The notes below the pieces were generated by a model. That model saw only the letters and a program-made list of their open reading frames with translations, searched no databases and was not told the DNA's origin. Below, piece by piece: positions 52,972 through 63,095 of a stretch of DNA of 64,000 nt. Position numbers and translations under genes: made by a program. This stretch comes from an uncultured Actinomycetes bacterium (GTDB taxonomy: Bacteria; Actinomycetota; Actinomycetes; Mycobacteriales; Nakamurellaceae): positions 186,001 through 250,000 of the forward strand of contig CALANS010000050.1 in NCBI GenBank assembly GCA_937926105.1. Reading direction: 5' to 3'. The first letter of the stretch is position 1. Each line of letters opens with the position of its first letter.

Positions 52972-54432
52972 ATGACCACCCTGTCGCTGTCGTCCTCGGC
53001 ACCGCTGCGCGCACGGGCAGACGCGCTCGTCGTCGCTCTGTTTGCCGGGGATGCAGGTGCCCCGATCCCGGTCGTCCCCGAGCTGGCGAGCCTGGCACCG
53101 GCGGCGGCGCTGGCCGGTGCCACCGGGAAGGCCGGGGAGGTGACGGCGATCCCGGCCCCGGACGGCGTCGCAGCAGCGCGCGTGATCGCGGTCGGGCTGG
53201 GCGCGCAGGCGGAACTGACCGGAGAGCGAGTCAGGCGGGCGGCCGGGGCCGTGTCCCGGGCGGCGGCCGGACTGCGGCGCGTGGTGTCCACGCTCGGATT
53301 GGCCGACGGTACCGCCCTGAAAGCGGCGGCGGAGGGTCACCTGCTCGGCGGATATGCGTTTGCCGGCTACTCCGATCCGGCCAAGCAGCCGGTCGAGCAG
53401 GTGGTGCTGGCCGTCGGAAAGGTGGACCGGGTCGCCCGACAGGCACTGCACGTCGCCGTCGTCACCGCCGAGGCCGTGGCGCTGGCCCGGGACCTGGTCA
53501 ACACAGCCCCGAACGACCTGCCGCCCGCCGTGTTCGCCGACCGGGCGGCCGCCGCCGCGCGGGCCGCCGGGCTGCGGGTGCAGGTGCTGGACGACAAGGC
53601 CCTCGCGCGCGGCGGCTACGGGGGCATCCTCGGGGTCGGCTCTGGATCGACGCGCCCGCCTCGGCTGGTACGCATCAGCTACAAGCCGGCCCGGCCGTCG
53701 GCGGCGGTGGCGCTGGTCGGCAAGGGCATCACGTTCGACTCCGGCGGGATCTCGATCAAGCCGGCGGCCGGCATGGACCACATGACCAGCGACATGGCCG
53801 GGGCGGCGGCCGTGGTGGCGACCGTCATCGCCGCCTCGGCGCTGGGGCTGTCGGTAGCGGTGACGGCGACGGTGCCGATGGCGGAGAACCTGCCGTCCGG
53901 CTCCTCGTATCGGCCGGGCGACGTGCTACGCCATCGCGGCGGGAAGTCCGTGCACGTGCTCAACACGGACGCGGAGGGCCGGTTGATCCTGGCCGATGCG
54001 ATCGTGCGGGCCTGCGAAGACAAGCCGGATTACCTGCTGGAGACCTCCACCCTGACCGGAGCGCAGGTGGTAGCGCTGGGCAATCGCACCATGGGTGTGA
54101 TGGGCACGCCTGAGCTGCGTGACCGGGTGGCGGAACTGGCCCGTGAGGTGGGTGAGGGCGGCTGGGCGATGCCGCTGCCGGAGGAACTGCGGGAGGGCCT
54201 GGACTCCCCGCTGGCCGACATCGCCAACGTTTCCGGCGACCGGGCAGGCGGCATGTTGGTGGCGGGGCACTACCTGTCGGAATTCGTCGCCGAGGGCGTG
54301 GCCTGGGCGCACCTGGATGTGGCCGGGCCGGCGTTCAACACCGGCAAGGCGTATGGCTACACCGGGCCGGGCGGGACCGGGGTGCCGGTGCGCACCCTGC
54401 TGGCGGTGCTGGCCGACCTGGCAGCGCGCTGA
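52972..54432 (+). CDS. pepA: Leucyl aminopeptidase (M17 family)
   Basis: This 486-residue two-metal peptidase removes N-terminal residues from peptides. The N-terminal macrodomain is variable. The catalytic half has GKGITFDSGGISIKPAAGM with metal ligands, and the family signature NTDAEGRL at residues 331-338, followed by GNVSGDR-like metal and ligand residues. Length and layout are normal. The ATG at 52972 is 96 bp from the gcvT start. The stop is followed by a 19-bp tandem repeat. Confidence 0.96.
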   Translation: MTTLSLSSSAPLRARADALVVALFAGDAGAPIPVVPELASLAPAAALAGATGKAGEVTAIPAPDGVAAARVIAVGLGAQAELTGERVRRAAGAVSRAAAGLRRVVSTLGLADGTALKAAAEGHLLGGYAFAGYSDPAKQPVEQVVLAVGKVDRVARQALHVAVVTAEAVALARDLVNTAPNDLPPAVFADRAAAAARAAGLRVQVLDDKALARGGYGGILGVGSGSTRPPRLVRISYKPARPSAAVALVGKGITFDSGGISIKPAAGMDHMTSDMAGAAAVVATVIAASALGLSVAVTATVPMAENLPSGSSYRPGDVLRHRGGKSVHVLNTDAEGRLILADAIVRACEDKPDYLLETSTLTGAQVVALGNRTMGVMGTPELRDRVAELAREVGEGGWAMPLPEELREGLDSPLADIANVSGDRAGGMLVAGHYLSEFVAEGVAWAHLDVAGPAFNTGKAYGYTGPGGTGVPVRTLLAVLADLAAR

Positions 54433-54450
54433 ACGGCCCCGAGCCGCGAA

Positions 54451-54600
54451 CCCCGTGCCGGGCTGCGAACCCCGTGCCGGGCTCCGATCCGCGTGCCGGG
54501 CTCCGATCCGCGTGCCTGACTCCGATCCGCGTGCCTGACTCCGATCCGCGTGCCGGGTTGCGATCCGCGTGCGCAATTGGGCACGCAAACCGCGGATCGG
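54451..54600. repeat. 19-bp tandem repeat (six full units) ending in a hairpin
   Basis: Units begin at 54451, 54470, 54489, 54508, 54527 and 54546; the consensus is CCGCGTGCCGGGCTCCGAT, with variation mainly at positions 3 and 10-14. A seventh partial unit at 54565 runs into GCGTGC-N8-GCACGC (54567-54586), and then the unit core reappears inverted (CGCGGATCGGCACGC), so the end of the array can fold back. It lies between convergent pepA and the small gene at 54624, where it may terminate transcription. Confidence 0.85.
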
Positions 54601-54623
54601 CACGCAAACCGGTGCCCGGCGGG

Positions 54624-54980
54624 CTACTCCCCGAGCGCATCCTTCTCGGCCCGCTTGCGCAGAATGGTCTGCCGCCGGGAGTAGTCGCGCATCCGCTGCG
54701 GGTAGCCGACGATGTTCGCGTCGTAGATCGGCAGGGTGTGTGACCGGGCGAACGCCTGCGCCGCCGCCGCGTTGGCAACCGGCCTGCGCGTGAACTCACC
54801 GTCGTGGGCCACCAGCAGCATGGTGGTGCTGGTGACGGTGGTCCGCGGCTCGACGAACACCTCGACGCCGCGCCGGGCCTGCACCCACTCCTCCAAAGCA
54901 CGCTCGGCCGCGGCGCGCTCGGCCCGCGGGGAACCGGCACCGGCGTGACCGCGCCGTCGCCTGCGGGAGAACAAACCCAC
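54624..54980 (-). CDS. Small conserved protein of unknown function
   Basis: The 118-residue product starts VGLFSRRRRRG and has a basic N-terminus and helical AERAAAERALEEWVQARRGVEVFVEPRTTV. It continues to a conserved-looking middle (TTMLLVAHDGEFTRRPV) and a C-terminus IYDANIVGYPQRMRDYSRRQ. I recognise the last part as a region found in small proteins often annotated as oxidoreductases in Actinobacteria, but no catalytic motif is evident. GTG 54980 has GAGGGGC upstream; an open frame runs on to 55148 without support. It is convergent with pepA and divergent from lpdA. Confidence 0.75.
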   Translation of the reverse strand: MGLFSRRRRRGHAGAGSPRAERAAAERALEEWVQARRGVEVFVEPRTTVTSTTMLLVAHDGEFTRRPVANAAAAQAFARSHTLPIYDANIVGYPQRMRDYSRRQTILRKRAEKDALGE

Positions 54981-55231
54981 TCGTGCCCCTCTTCGCCGCT
55001 CCGATACCCAGCCGATAACCGGGCACCGGAGCCCGGGTCGATCAAGACTCCACCAGTGTGCCCCCGGTCGCGTCAACCCGACCGGTCGACGGGGCCGTGC
55101 TCGCCGGGCGCCGCGCGCTCCGAGCGCCGGGAATGCCAAGATGGACACCGGCCCCGCCGCACACCCGCGACGGCGCCCGGCGCACCGGCCAGCAGCCGGG
55201 GCCCGCAGCGCCCTTCAACGCTAGGAGCACG

Positions 55232-56614
55232 ATGACCGACACCGCCGCCGACCTGGTGATTCTCGGCGGAGGATCCGCCGGCTACGCCTGCGCGATCCGG
55301 GCGGCCGAGCTGGGCTCGTCCGTCGTGCTGATCGAGCGGGACAAGCTCGGCGGCACCTGCCTGCACCGGGGCTGCATCCCCACCAAGACGCTGCTGCATG
55401 CCGCCGAGGTCGCCGACGAGATCAAGGAGGCGTCCGCGGTCGGGCTCAAGGCATCCTTCGAGGGCGTGGACGTTGAGGCGCTGCACTCCTACAAGAACGC
55501 CATCGTCAGCAAGCACTTCAAGGGGTTGACCGGGCTGGTCCGCTCCCGCGGGGTGCAGATCGTATCCGGTGACGGGGTGTTCGTGGGACCGCGCAGTGTC
55601 CGGGTCGGCAGCGGGGATGACGCCGTCACCTACACCGGGACCAACGTTGTGCTGGCCACCGGCTCGTATTCGCGGTCGCTGCCCGGCCTGGACATCACCG
55701 GCCGCGTCATCACCAGCGAACAGGCCCTGGAACTGCAGTGGGTCCCGCAGCAGGCGCTGGTGCTGGGTGGCGGCGTGATCGGCGTCGAGTTCGCATCGGT
55801 GTGGGCCTCGTTGGGCGCGGACGTAACGATCATCGAGGCGCTGCCGTCGCTGGTTCCGGCCGAGGATCCCTGGGTGGGTAAGCAGCTGGAGCGGGCGTTC
55901 CGCAAGCGCAAGATCGGCTTCAAGACCGGGGTGCGGTTCTCCGGGGTCACCCAGGACGACAACGGAGTGACGGTGACGCTGGAGTCCGGCGAGTCGCTGT
56001 CCGGCGATCTGCTGCTCGTCGCCGTCGGGCGGGGCGCGGCCACCGACGGCTGCGGCTTTGCCGAGGCCGGCATCACCATGGACCGGGGATTCGTCATCAC
56101 CAACGAGCGGCTGGCCACCAACCTGCCGAACGTGTACGCGATCGGCGACATCGTGCCCGGCCTGCAGCTGGCGCACCGCGGGTTCCAGCAGGGCATCTTC
56201 GTCGCCGAGGAGATCGCCGGGCGCAACCCCATCGTGGTGCCGGACGTCAAGGTCCCCCGCGTCACCTACTGCGACCCGCAGATTGCCTCGGTTGGCCTGA
56301 CCGAGCAGCAAGCCACCGAGCAGTACGGCGATGTGGAGACCCTGGTCTACAACTCGGCCGGGAACCCCAAGACCGACATCCTGCGTACCGCGGGCGGCAT
56401 CAAGGTGGTGCGCGCCAAGGACGGCCCGGTGGTCGGCTTCCACATGGTCGGCGGCCGGATCGGTGAGCTGATCGGCGAGGCACAGATGATCGTCGACTGG
56501 GAAGCGTTCCCGGAGGATGTGGCCCCCTACGTCCACGCGCACCCGACGCAGTACGAGCAGATCGGCGAGACCATGCTCGCGCTGGCCGGCAAACCGCTGC
56601 ACGTGCACAACTAA
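55232..56614 (+). CDS. lpdA: Dihydrolipoyl dehydrogenase
   Basis: This 460-residue flavoprotein reoxidises the dihydrolipoyl arms of 2-oxoacid dehydrogenase complexes with NAD. It has FAD-binding GGGSAGYACAIRAA, the redox-active disulfide GGTCLHRGCIPTK (Cys43, Cys48), NAD-binding LGGGVIGVEFASVW, and the C-terminal HAHPTQYEQIGE with the catalytic His-Glu pair. ATG 55232 has CTAGGAGC. It lies 49 bp before sucB, the complex it serves. Confidence 0.97.
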   Translation: MTDTAADLVILGGGSAGYACAIRAAELGSSVVLIERDKLGGTCLHRGCIPTKTLLHAAEVADEIKEASAVGLKASFEGVDVEALHSYKNAIVSKHFKGLTGLVRSRGVQIVSGDGVFVGPRSVRVGSGDDAVTYTGTNVVLATGSYSRSLPGLDITGRVITSEQALELQWVPQQALVLGGGVIGVEFASVWASLGADVTIIEALPSLVPAEDPWVGKQLERAFRKRKIGFKTGVRFSGVTQDDNGVTVTLESGESLSGDLLLVAVGRGAATDGCGFAEAGITMDRGFVITNERLATNLPNVYAIGDIVPGLQLAHRGFQQGIFVAEEIAGRNPIVVPDVKVPRVTYCDPQIASVGLTEQQATEQYGDVETLVYNSAGNPKTDILRTAGGIKVVRAKDGPVVGFHMVGGRIGELIGEAQMIVDWEAFPEDVAPYVHAHPTQYEQIGETMLALAGKPLHVHN

Positions 56615-56663
56615 TCGGTCCAGCCGACTGTAGACAGTCCAGGAACCCAAGGAGCCCCGCCCC

Positions 56664-58586
56664 ATGTCCCACCCCGTGCAGATGCCGGCCCTCGGCGAAA
56701 GCGTCACCGAGGGCACCGTCACCCGCTGGCTCAAGAACGAGGGTGACCAGGTCACCGAGGACGAGCCCTTGCTGGAGGTATCCACCGACAAGGTGGACAC
56801 GGAGGTGCCGGCCCCGTACTCGGGGGTACTGGAGCGCATCCTGGTGCACGAGGATGAGACCGTCGAGGTGGGCGCCGACCTGGCGATCATCGGTGACGGG
56901 TCCGGCGGCGGGTCGGCAGACTCCAGCGGTCAGGCCGACACCGGCGCGCAGGCGGAGCCGGCGCAGCAGCAACCGGCGCCCGAGCCCGAGGCGGCACCAC
57001 GGTCGGAGCAGCCCAGCGAGGCACCGTCCACAGAGACGGAGCAGCCCGCCGCCGCGCCGCAGGCGGCCGAACAGCAGGCGCCCGGTGATGGCGGGGGCGA
57101 CGCGGCGTCCGGCACCCAGGTCACCATGCCGGCCATGGGCGAATCGGTGACGGAGGGCACCGTGACGCGCTGGCTCAAGCAGGTCGGCGACACCGTCGAG
57201 GTGGACGAGCCGCTGCTGGAGATCTCCACCGACAAGGTGGACACCGAGATGCCGTCACCGGTCGGCGGTACCCTGCTGCAGATCCTGGCGCAGGAGGACG
57301 AGACCGTCGAAGTGGGGGCACCGGTCGCGATCATCGGAGCGGCGAGCGCGGCGGCCGCACCGCAGCCTCCCGCGCCGGAACCTGCCCAGCCTCCCGCGCC
57401 GGAACCGGCCCAGCAACCGGCGCCGCAGCAGCCCGCGCCGCAGGCGGCCCCGGCACCGTCCCCCGAGACACCGCCCGCTGCACCTACGGCACCCGCAGCG
57501 GCGCCCCAGCCCACGGCGCCCGCTGCGACTCCCCCGGCGGCCCCCCCGGCGACATCTGCCGCTCCGGCCCAGGCGGCTCCGCCGCCGGCGCCGAGACCGC
57601 CCGCTCCCGCCTGGCAGCCTGCTGCTCCGCAGCGCGCCCAGGCCTATGTGACGCCAGTGGTACGCAAGCTCGCCGCCGACTCCGGCGTCGACCTGTCCAC
57701 CATCACCGGCACCGGCGTGGGGGGCCGGATCCGGCGGGAAGATGTGCTGGCCGCCGCCGAGCAGCGGCGCGCTGCTGCGGCGGCACCCGCCGCACCGGCC
57801 GCGGCGGGAACCCCCGCGGCACCGAGGACCCCGGCAGTCCAACCCGACGCGGCCGCTACCGCGCTGATCGGTACGACGCAAAAGACTCCGCGAATCCGCC
57901 AGTCGATCGCCCGCAACATGCTCTCCGCCATCACCAGCTCGGCGCAGTTGACCACCGTCATCGAGGTCGACGTGACTCGGGTGGCGGCGCTGCGGCAACG
58001 GGCCAAGTCCGCCTTCGAGGCGCGGGAGGGCGTCAAGCTGTCGTTCCTGCCGTTCTTCGTGAAGGCGGCCGTTGAGGCGGCCAAGGCGTACCCGATCGTC
58101 AACTCCTCGCTGTCGGAGGATCTGGCGGAGATCACCTACCACCCGACGGTCAACATGGGGATTGCGGTGGACACGCCGCGCGGGCTGATCGTGCCGGTCG
58201 TGAAGAACGCCGACGACCTCAACATCGGCGGCCTGGCCCGACGGATCGCGGATCTGGCGGATCGGACGCGCAACAACAAGATCGGCCCGGACGAGCTGTC
58301 CGGCGGCACCCTGACCGTGACCAACACCGGGTCGGTGGGAGCACTGTTCGATACCGCGATCTTCGTTCCGCCGCAGTCCGCGATCCTGGTGACCGGCGCG
58401 GTGGTCAAGCGGCCGATGGTGGTGACGGACGTCGAGGGGAACGACGTCATCGCGGTGCGGTCGATGGCCTACGTGGCGCTGTCCTACGACCATCGCACCA
58501 TCGATGGAGCGGACGCCGCTCGGTACCTGTCGGCGATCAAGAAGCGCATCGAGGCCGGAGACTTCGAGGCCGACCTCGGGCTGTAG
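56664..58586 (+). CDS. sucB: Dihydrolipoyllysine acyltransferase (E2) with two lipoyl domains
   Basis: This is the core acyltransferase of a 2-oxoacid dehydrogenase complex. In Actinobacteria this locus encodes the E2 shared by pyruvate and 2-oxoglutarate dehydrogenases. The 640-residue chain has two lipoyl domains with target lysines Lys43 and Lys191 (both STDKVDT). An Ala/Pro/Gln-rich linker (85-150, then a long one at about 230-325) separates them from the subunit-binding domain ([22 protein letters not shown]). The catalytic domain has YDHRTIDG (His610). AAGGAG precedes the ATG. The next gene, a TIGR01777 epimerase, follows as in M. tuberculosis. Confidence 0.96.
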   Translation: MSHPVQMPALGESVTEGTVTRWLKNEGDQVTEDEPLLEVSTDKVDTEVPAPYSGVLERILVHEDETVEVGADLAIIGDGSGGGSADSSGQADTGAQAEPAQQQPAPEPEAAPRSEQPSEAPSTETEQPAAAPQAAEQQAPGDGGGDAASGTQVTMPAMGESVTEGTVTRWLKQVGDTVEVDEPLLEISTDKVDTEMPSPVGGTLLQILAQEDETVEVGAPVAIIGAASAAAAPQPPAPEPAQPPAPEPAQQPAPQQPAPQAAPAPSPETPPAAPTAPAAAPQPTAPAATPPAAPPATSAAPAQAAPPPAPRPPAPAWQPAAPQRAQAYVTPVVRKLAADSGVDLSTITGTGVGGRIRREDVLAAAEQRRAAAAAPAAPAAAGTPAAPRTPAVQPDAAATALIGTTQKTPRIRQSIARNMLSAITSSAQLTTVIEVDVTRVAALRQRAKSAFEAREGVKLSFLPFFVKAAVEAAKAYPIVNSSLSEDLAEITYHPTVNMGIAVDTPRGLIVPVVKNADDLNIGGLARRIADLADRTRNNKIGPDELSGGTLTVTNTGSVGALFDTAIFVPPQSAILVTGAVVKRPMVVTDVEGNDVIAVRSMAYVALSYDHRTIDGADAARYLSAIKKRIEAGDFEADLGL

Positions 58587-58661
58587 CTGGCGACGATCGG
58601 CCGCCAACGGAGGTTGATGCTCGCGGCCGGGCTGTCGGTCCGCAAGCCGGAGGAGGACACC

Positions 58662-59546
58662 GTGCGCATCGTGCTGGCGGGCTCATCCGGATTCATCGGC
58701 GGGCATCTGAGTCGAGCGCTGGAGGCCGCCGGGCACACGGTGACGACCCTGGTGCGGCGACCCGGTCGGGCGGCTACCGAGGTCGCGTGGGACCCGGACG
58801 CCGGGGTGCTGCCTTCGGCGGCGTTGGACGGTGCCGATGTGGTGATCAATCTGTGCGGGGCGGGCGTCGGCGATCGGCGCTGGACGGCCCGACGGCTGGA
58901 GCTGCTGCGCTCGTCGCGGGTGGACCCGACCCGGCTGCTGGCGTCGGGATGTGCCCGACACGGCGTGCTGGCGCTGCTGAACGCCTCAGCGGTCGGCTAC
59001 TACGGCGACCGCGGCGACGAGCTGCTCCGTGAGTCCGCGCGGGCCGGCGCCTCGACTCTTGCCCGGCTGTGCGTGGACTGGGAGGCGGCCACCTTGCCCG
59101 CGAGCGACGCCGGCACTCGCGTGGTGCTGCTGCGCACCGGGCTGGTGCTGGGCCCGGACGGCGGGATGCTGCCTCTGTTGGCGCTGCTAACCAGAATGTT
59201 CGCCGGCGGTCGGCTGGGCAGCGGCCGTCAGTATTGGCCGTGGATCTCGGTCGCGGACCACGTCGCCGCCGTGATGTTCCTGTGCGCGGCCGATGTTCGC
59301 GGACCGGTCAACCTGACGGCCCCGAACCCGGTGCGCAACGCGGAGTTCACCCGGGAATTGGGGCACGTTCTCCGCCGGCCCACCCCGTGGGCCGTGCCCG
59401 GATTCGCCCTGCACGCCGCGCTGGGCGGTTTCGCCCAGGAGATTCTGGGCGGTCAGCGCGCCGTCCCGGCGGCTCTGCTGGCAGCGGGATTCAGCTTCCT
59501 GCAGCCAAATCTCGCGACGGCGCTGCGCGCCTGGACGGTGCGCTGA
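58662..59546 (+). CDS. TIGR01777-family NAD-dependent epimerase-like protein (SDR)
   Basis: This 294-residue extended SDR has the Rossmann motif LAGSSGFIGGHLSRAL and the family stretches INLCGAGVGDRRWTARR and SAVGYYGDRGDELLRE with the catalytic YxxxR-type Tyr replacement typical of this group. It ends with the DUF1731-like tail VRNAEFTRELGHVLRRP. The substrate is unknown. GTG 58662 follows GGAGGAGG. Its position after sucB matches Rv2216; lipB and lipA, which normally follow, are not here. Confidence 0.88.
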   Translation: MRIVLAGSSGFIGGHLSRALEAAGHTVTTLVRRPGRAATEVAWDPDAGVLPSAALDGADVVINLCGAGVGDRRWTARRLELLRSSRVDPTRLLASGCARHGVLALLNASAVGYYGDRGDELLRESARAGASTLARLCVDWEAATLPASDAGTRVVLLRTGLVLGPDGGMLPLLALLTRMFAGGRLGSGRQYWPWISVADHVAAVMFLCAADVRGPVNLTAPNPVRNAEFTRELGHVLRRPTPWAVPGFALHAALGGFAQEILGGQRAVPAALLAAGFSFLQPNLATALRAWTVR

Positions 59547-59796
59547 TTGCCTGTTGGCAAAGTGACTGTTGTGACTGGTGGGACTGGGCGGTTGAGCGTG
59601 TCGAGGCGAACGACGAGCCGACCACCACGAGGCCATGGCCCTGTGGGCCACCGTGGCGATCATGACCCGACAACTCACCCACGCCCTTGCCGGCCACGCA
59701 CCCGCCGCGCTGGGCCAGAGCACGAGGACCCGCGTCACCGCCCGCCACTCAAGCCGCCTGAACGCATTATCAACAGGCTCTGAGACAGAAGAGACT
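59547..59796. other. Gap holding short unassigned ORFs
   Basis: No gene is convincing. A plus-strand reading at about 59630-59800 (HHEAMALWATVAIMTRQLTH) is somewhat protein-like and might be a remnant, but I cannot assign it to a family. The stretch joins directly onto the decayed endonuclease at 59797. Confidence 0.45.
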
Positions 59797-60442
59797 ATCC
59801 GGCGCGGTCGAGTGCGTTCGAGAGCCTGTTCGGCGTGGCTGAAGCGGATGTCGATGCGGTGTTCCGGGATGTCGGCCGGGTCGGGAGTCCGGGTGTGGCC
59901 GGGGATCAGGTCGGGGGCGAGGCTGGGGTAGGCGTGTCCGGTGGGGGTGGTGACGATGATGCTGCCGTCTGGGCGCTCACCGGCGGACCAGCCGGGGGCG
60001 GTGCGGACGTAGTTGCATTCCTCGGACAGCGCTTGGCCGTTGTCGATGCTGGTGGCGCGCGTCCCGCGCCGGGTGGAGTGCCGGCGCGCAGCACGTCTCG
60101 GTCCACCCAGTCACCGTCGACGCCCGGCTCATCGTCGACCACTCTGCTGGCACGTTGGGAGGCGGCGAACACCGCGGTGATGCGGGCCTGCGCGGCGGCG
60201 CAGCCGGCCTTGATGTCTTCGATGTCTTCCAGGGCCCGGATCTGGTCGATACGAACCGGGTCGTCACCGGCCGGGGTCAGACCGGCCAGGGTCCGCATCC
60301 AGTCGCCGGTCGGTCCCAGGCCGCCACCGGACCCGCCGGCGGCCGGTGCGGTGGCGGCGTCGTGATCGTGGGTGGTCGTGCCGTCCGGGCTGTCGGGGGT
60401 AAGTGACAGGGTCGGCTCATGCGGGGACGGAGGGCGTGCCAT
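59797..60442 (-). pseudogene. Decayed DUF222/HNH endonuclease (13E12 repeat family)
   Basis: The N-terminal fragment, starting ATG 60442 (MARPPSPHEP), carries the DUF222-like IRALEDIEDIKAGCAAAQARITAVFAASQ. At about 60080-60110 the reading frame shifts. In another frame the typical C-terminal end of 13E12 HNH proteins appears: DNGQALSEECNYVRTAPGW, then TTPTGHAYPSLAPDL. An intact member has about 400 residues or more, so the central 200-300 residues are missing and the joined pieces are out of frame. The gene is not functional as read. An SOS-like box stands at its 5' side. Confidence 0.8.
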
Positions 60443-60529
60443 CGACGCCGCCCGTCACCGTCACATCGTCCATACGTTCTAGACTATCGACACCAGCGCA
60501 CTACCGTCAAGACATTCGCTGAACATCTA

Positions 60530-60545
60530 TCAAACAAATATTCGA
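60530..60545 (-). promoter_or_regulatory. LexA/SOS-like box before the decayed 13E12 gene
   Basis: On the minus strand TCGAAT-ATTT-GTTTGA matches the actinobacterial SOS consensus TCGAAC-N4-GTTCGA at 10 of 12 positions. It lies about 90 bp before the pseudogene ATG in an AT-rich pocket. LexA control of 13E12 genes is known in M. tuberculosis, so this is a relic of that control. Confidence 0.55.
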
Positions 60546-60557
60546 ACAAACTCTCGG

Positions 60558-61358
60558 CTACTCGGTGCCGTCTACCACTCCCCCGAACCGCCGATGGCGA
60601 GAGGCGTACATCTCGCAGGCTCGCCACAGATCGCGCCGGTCGAAGTCCGGGAACAGCGTGTCCAGGAAGACCAGCTCCGCGTAGGCGGACTGCCAGATCA
60701 GGAAGTTGCTGGTCCGCTGCTCCCCGGACGACCGGACGAACAGGTCGACATCCGGCATGTCGGGCTCGTCCAGGTACCGCGCGAAGGCCCGTTCGGTCAC
60801 CCGGTCCGGATCGATCCGCCCGGCCGCAGCGTCCCTGGCGAGCGCTCGTGCCGCGTCCGCGATCTCCGCCCGGCCGCCGTAGTTGACGCACATGGTCAGG
60901 GTGAGCACCGAGTTGGACGCCGTCATCTCCTCGGCGATCTCCAGCTCCCGGATAACGCTGCGCCACAGCCTTGGATGCCGACCGGCCCACCGCACCCGCA
61001 CCCCCATGGCGTGCATATCGTCCCGCCGGCGCCGGATGACGTCCCTGTTGAAGCCCATCAGGAAACGCACCTCGTCCGGCGACCGGCGCCAGTTCTCGGT
61101 GGAGAACGCGTAGGCCGACAGATGCTTCACGCCCAGTTCGATGGCGCCGGAGACCACGTCGAACAGCGCGGCCTCGCCACGCTTGTGTCCCTCGGTGCGG
61201 GGCAACCCGCGGGCCTTGGCCCACCGACCGTTGCCGTCCATCACGATCGCGACGTGGTTCGGCACGGCAGCCGGCGGGATGTCGGGCGCTCGCGCACCGC
61301 TCGGATGCGGATCCGGCGGGCGAACCGGGCCCCCCCGCCGGCGCGAACCGCCGGTCAC
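60558..61358 (-). CDS. uppS: Isoprenyl (di- or decaprenyl diphosphate) cis-prenyltransferase
   Basis: This enzyme builds the polyprenyl diphosphate lipid carrier for cell-wall synthesis. The 266-residue sequence has the Mg-binding [39 protein letters not shown], and the late [25 protein letters not shown], all diagnostic. Chain length cannot be told. GTG 61358 overlaps the recO stop (GTGA). The first 35 residues are Arg/Pro-rich. The recO-uppS pair matches M. tuberculosis Rv2362c-Rv2361c. Confidence 0.95.
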   Translation of the reverse strand: MTGGSRRRGGPVRPPDPHPSGARAPDIPPAAVPNHVAIVMDGNGRWAKARGLPRTEGHKRGEAALFDVVSGAIELGVKHLSAYAFSTENWRRSPDEVRFLMGFNRDVIRRRRDDMHAMGVRVRWAGRHPRLWRSVIRELEIAEEMTASNSVLTLTMCVNYGGRAEIADAARALARDAAAGRIDPDRVTERAFARYLDEPDMPDVDLFVRSSGEQRTSNFLIWQSAYAELVFLDTLFPDFDRRDLWRACEMYASRHRRFGGVVDGTE

Positions 61359-62263
61359 CGCGCGGCCTGGCCGGCCATCGACACGGTCCGGTCCACCAGC
61401 GGCAATGATCGCAGCCCGCGTTCCAGATGGAACTGCAGCAGCGCGGCCACCAGACCCGATGCCTCCCGGCGATGTTCCGGGAGCGACTGTTCCGCCACGG
61501 TCCAATCCCCGGTCGACAGGGCGGACATCAGCTCCAACGACGCCGGAGCCGGACGCGCGAAGCCCACCCCCCGGCAGGACGGGCACAGCACCCCACCGGA
61601 CGGCACATGGAAGGCCGCGTGCGGGCCAGGCGTGGCGCAGCGGGCGCAGTCGCGCATGGCGGGGGCCCACCCGGCCAGTGCCATCGCCCGCAGCAGGAAC
61701 GCGTCCAGCACCAGCCCGGCGTCCCGGCGCCGAAGGGCTCCGGCCACGGCTCGTTCCAGAATGCTGGGCGCCCCACCCACCGGCACACCCCCGTTATCCG
61801 CGCTCTCGGATACCCCTCCGGTGCCGGAGCCGGGGCCCGGCACACCGGTGTCGGAGTCAGCATCGGAGCCCACGCCCACCGGATCCGCCAACGCCCGCAG
61901 CGCCGACACGACCAGCAGGTACATCCGCAGCCAGGGTTGGCGCTCCTCCGCGGTCAGCCGCTCGGCGGTCTCCGCGATCGCCGTCGCCGCTGTGTACCGA
62001 GCGTAATCGGCGACGATCGAACCGCCGAAGGAGTCGATCGTCACCGCCTGGGTAACGACGTCCAGGCTGCGCCCCTCGTACAGCTGCAGATCGACGTGGC
62101 TGAACGGCTCCAGCCTGCCGCCGAACCTGCTCTTGGTCCGCCGGACCCCCTTGGCGACCGCCCGAATCCTGCCGGTCCGTCGTGACAGCAGGGTGACGAT
62201 CCGGTCGGCCTCTCCGAGTTTCGCCACTCGCAGCACCACCGCCGCGTCCCGGTACACCGCCAC
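61355..62263 (-). CDS. recO: DNA repair protein RecO
   Basis: RecO helps RecF and RecR load RecA at gapped DNA. The product has about 302 residues. It begins with the OB-fold [31 protein letters not shown] and has the central zinc-like cysteines CARCATPG...LCPSC. A Gly/Ser/Asp-rich insert of about 35 residues ([18 protein letters not shown]) lies before the C-domain and is not part of the family core. GTG 62263 is chosen; an earlier GTG at 62308 adds an unlike segment. Its stop overlaps the uppS start. Confidence 0.92.
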   Translation of the reverse strand: MAVYRDAAVVLRVAKLGEADRIVTLLSRRTGRIRAVAKGVRRTKSRFGGRLEPFSHVDLQLYEGRSLDVVTQAVTIDSFGGSIVADYARYTAATAIAETAERLTAEERQPWLRMYLLVVSALRALADPVGVGSDADSDTGVPGPGSGTGGVSESADNGGVPVGGAPSILERAVAGALRRRDAGLVLDAFLLRAMALAGWAPAMRDCARCATPGPHAAFHVPSGGVLCPSCRGVGFARPAPASLELMSALSTGDWTVAEQSLPEHRREASGLVAALLQFHLERGLRSLPLVDRTVSMAGQAAR

Positions 62264-62432
62264 GGATCCATGGTGCCATCCGTCGGCTCGCCAACCGGGG
62301 AGGATCACCGCACTCCGGCTGCGTCTGGGCCCCTCCGATGCCGTGCACTACCCTGGGTGAACCGCGGAGCAGCCCGGTGGGTCTCCCACCACGATCCGCA
62401 CCCCGCCCCCACAACCCCTGGTAGGTGAATCG

Positions 62433-62951
62433 ATGACGGTGCCAGCGACGGTCCGCCCAGCGCTGCCGGACGACGCCGAGGACTTCACCGCCTGCCATCT
62501 GGCGTGCTGGCACGAGGCGTACGCGACGCTGTGGGGCTCCGAGCGCCTGGACGAGCTGGACGTCGCGGAACTGACCGAACGACGGCGGGCGGAGATCCAG
62601 GACGGCACCGCCGTGCACATGCTGGCCGAGCGAGAGGGCGAGGTCATCGGGGTGACCATCGCCGGCCCGTCCCGGGACGAGGATCCGCCCACCGATCTGG
62701 AGCTATATGCCATCTTCGTCCGGTCCGCGCACTATGGTACGGGCGTATCCACCAGGTTGCTGGACGCCGTGACCGAGGGCCAACCCGCCTCGCTGTGGAC
62801 CTATCGGGACAATCCCCGGGCCGCCGCGTTCTACGTCAACCAGGGCTTCATCCCGGACGGTGCCGAGAAGAACGATGCGGCTGGCATCCTGGAGATTCGC
62901 ATGGTGCGCAAGGAGGCCGTCCCCCGCACCCCCGCAGGTTCCGCGCCATGA
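62433..62951 (+). CDS. GNAT-family N-acetyltransferase
   Basis: This 172-residue single-domain acetyltransferase has the acetyl-CoA loop region FVRSAHYGTGVSTRLLDAVTEG, in which the usual RxxGxG reads HYGTGVST, and the late NPRAAAFYVNQGFIPDG. The substrate (small molecule, antibiotic or protein N-terminus) is unknown. TAGGTGA lies before the ATG. It is divergent from recO by about 170 bp. Confidence 0.85.
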   Translation: MTVPATVRPALPDDAEDFTACHLACWHEAYATLWGSERLDELDVAELTERRRAEIQDGTAVHMLAEREGEVIGVTIAGPSRDEDPPTDLELYAIFVRSAHYGTGVSTRLLDAVTEGQPASLWTYRDNPRAAAFYVNQGFIPDGAEKNDAAGILEIRMVRKEAVPRTPAGSAP

Positions 62952-63095
62952 CGTGGAACCGGAAGGCCCTCACCACCATCTGATTCTGCACACGACCGGT
63001 ATCAGGCGAGCGGATCGCCCGCTCCGGTTGTCGTACCATGCCCGTCGACGTCGGGGCGCCACGGTGTGCTCCGGCCGTACTCTCAGGAGGACTCC

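Noticed and set aside
54451..54600. Possible CRISPR array
   Set aside because: Units are contiguous 19-bp tandem repeats with no unique spacers, and no cas genes are nearby.
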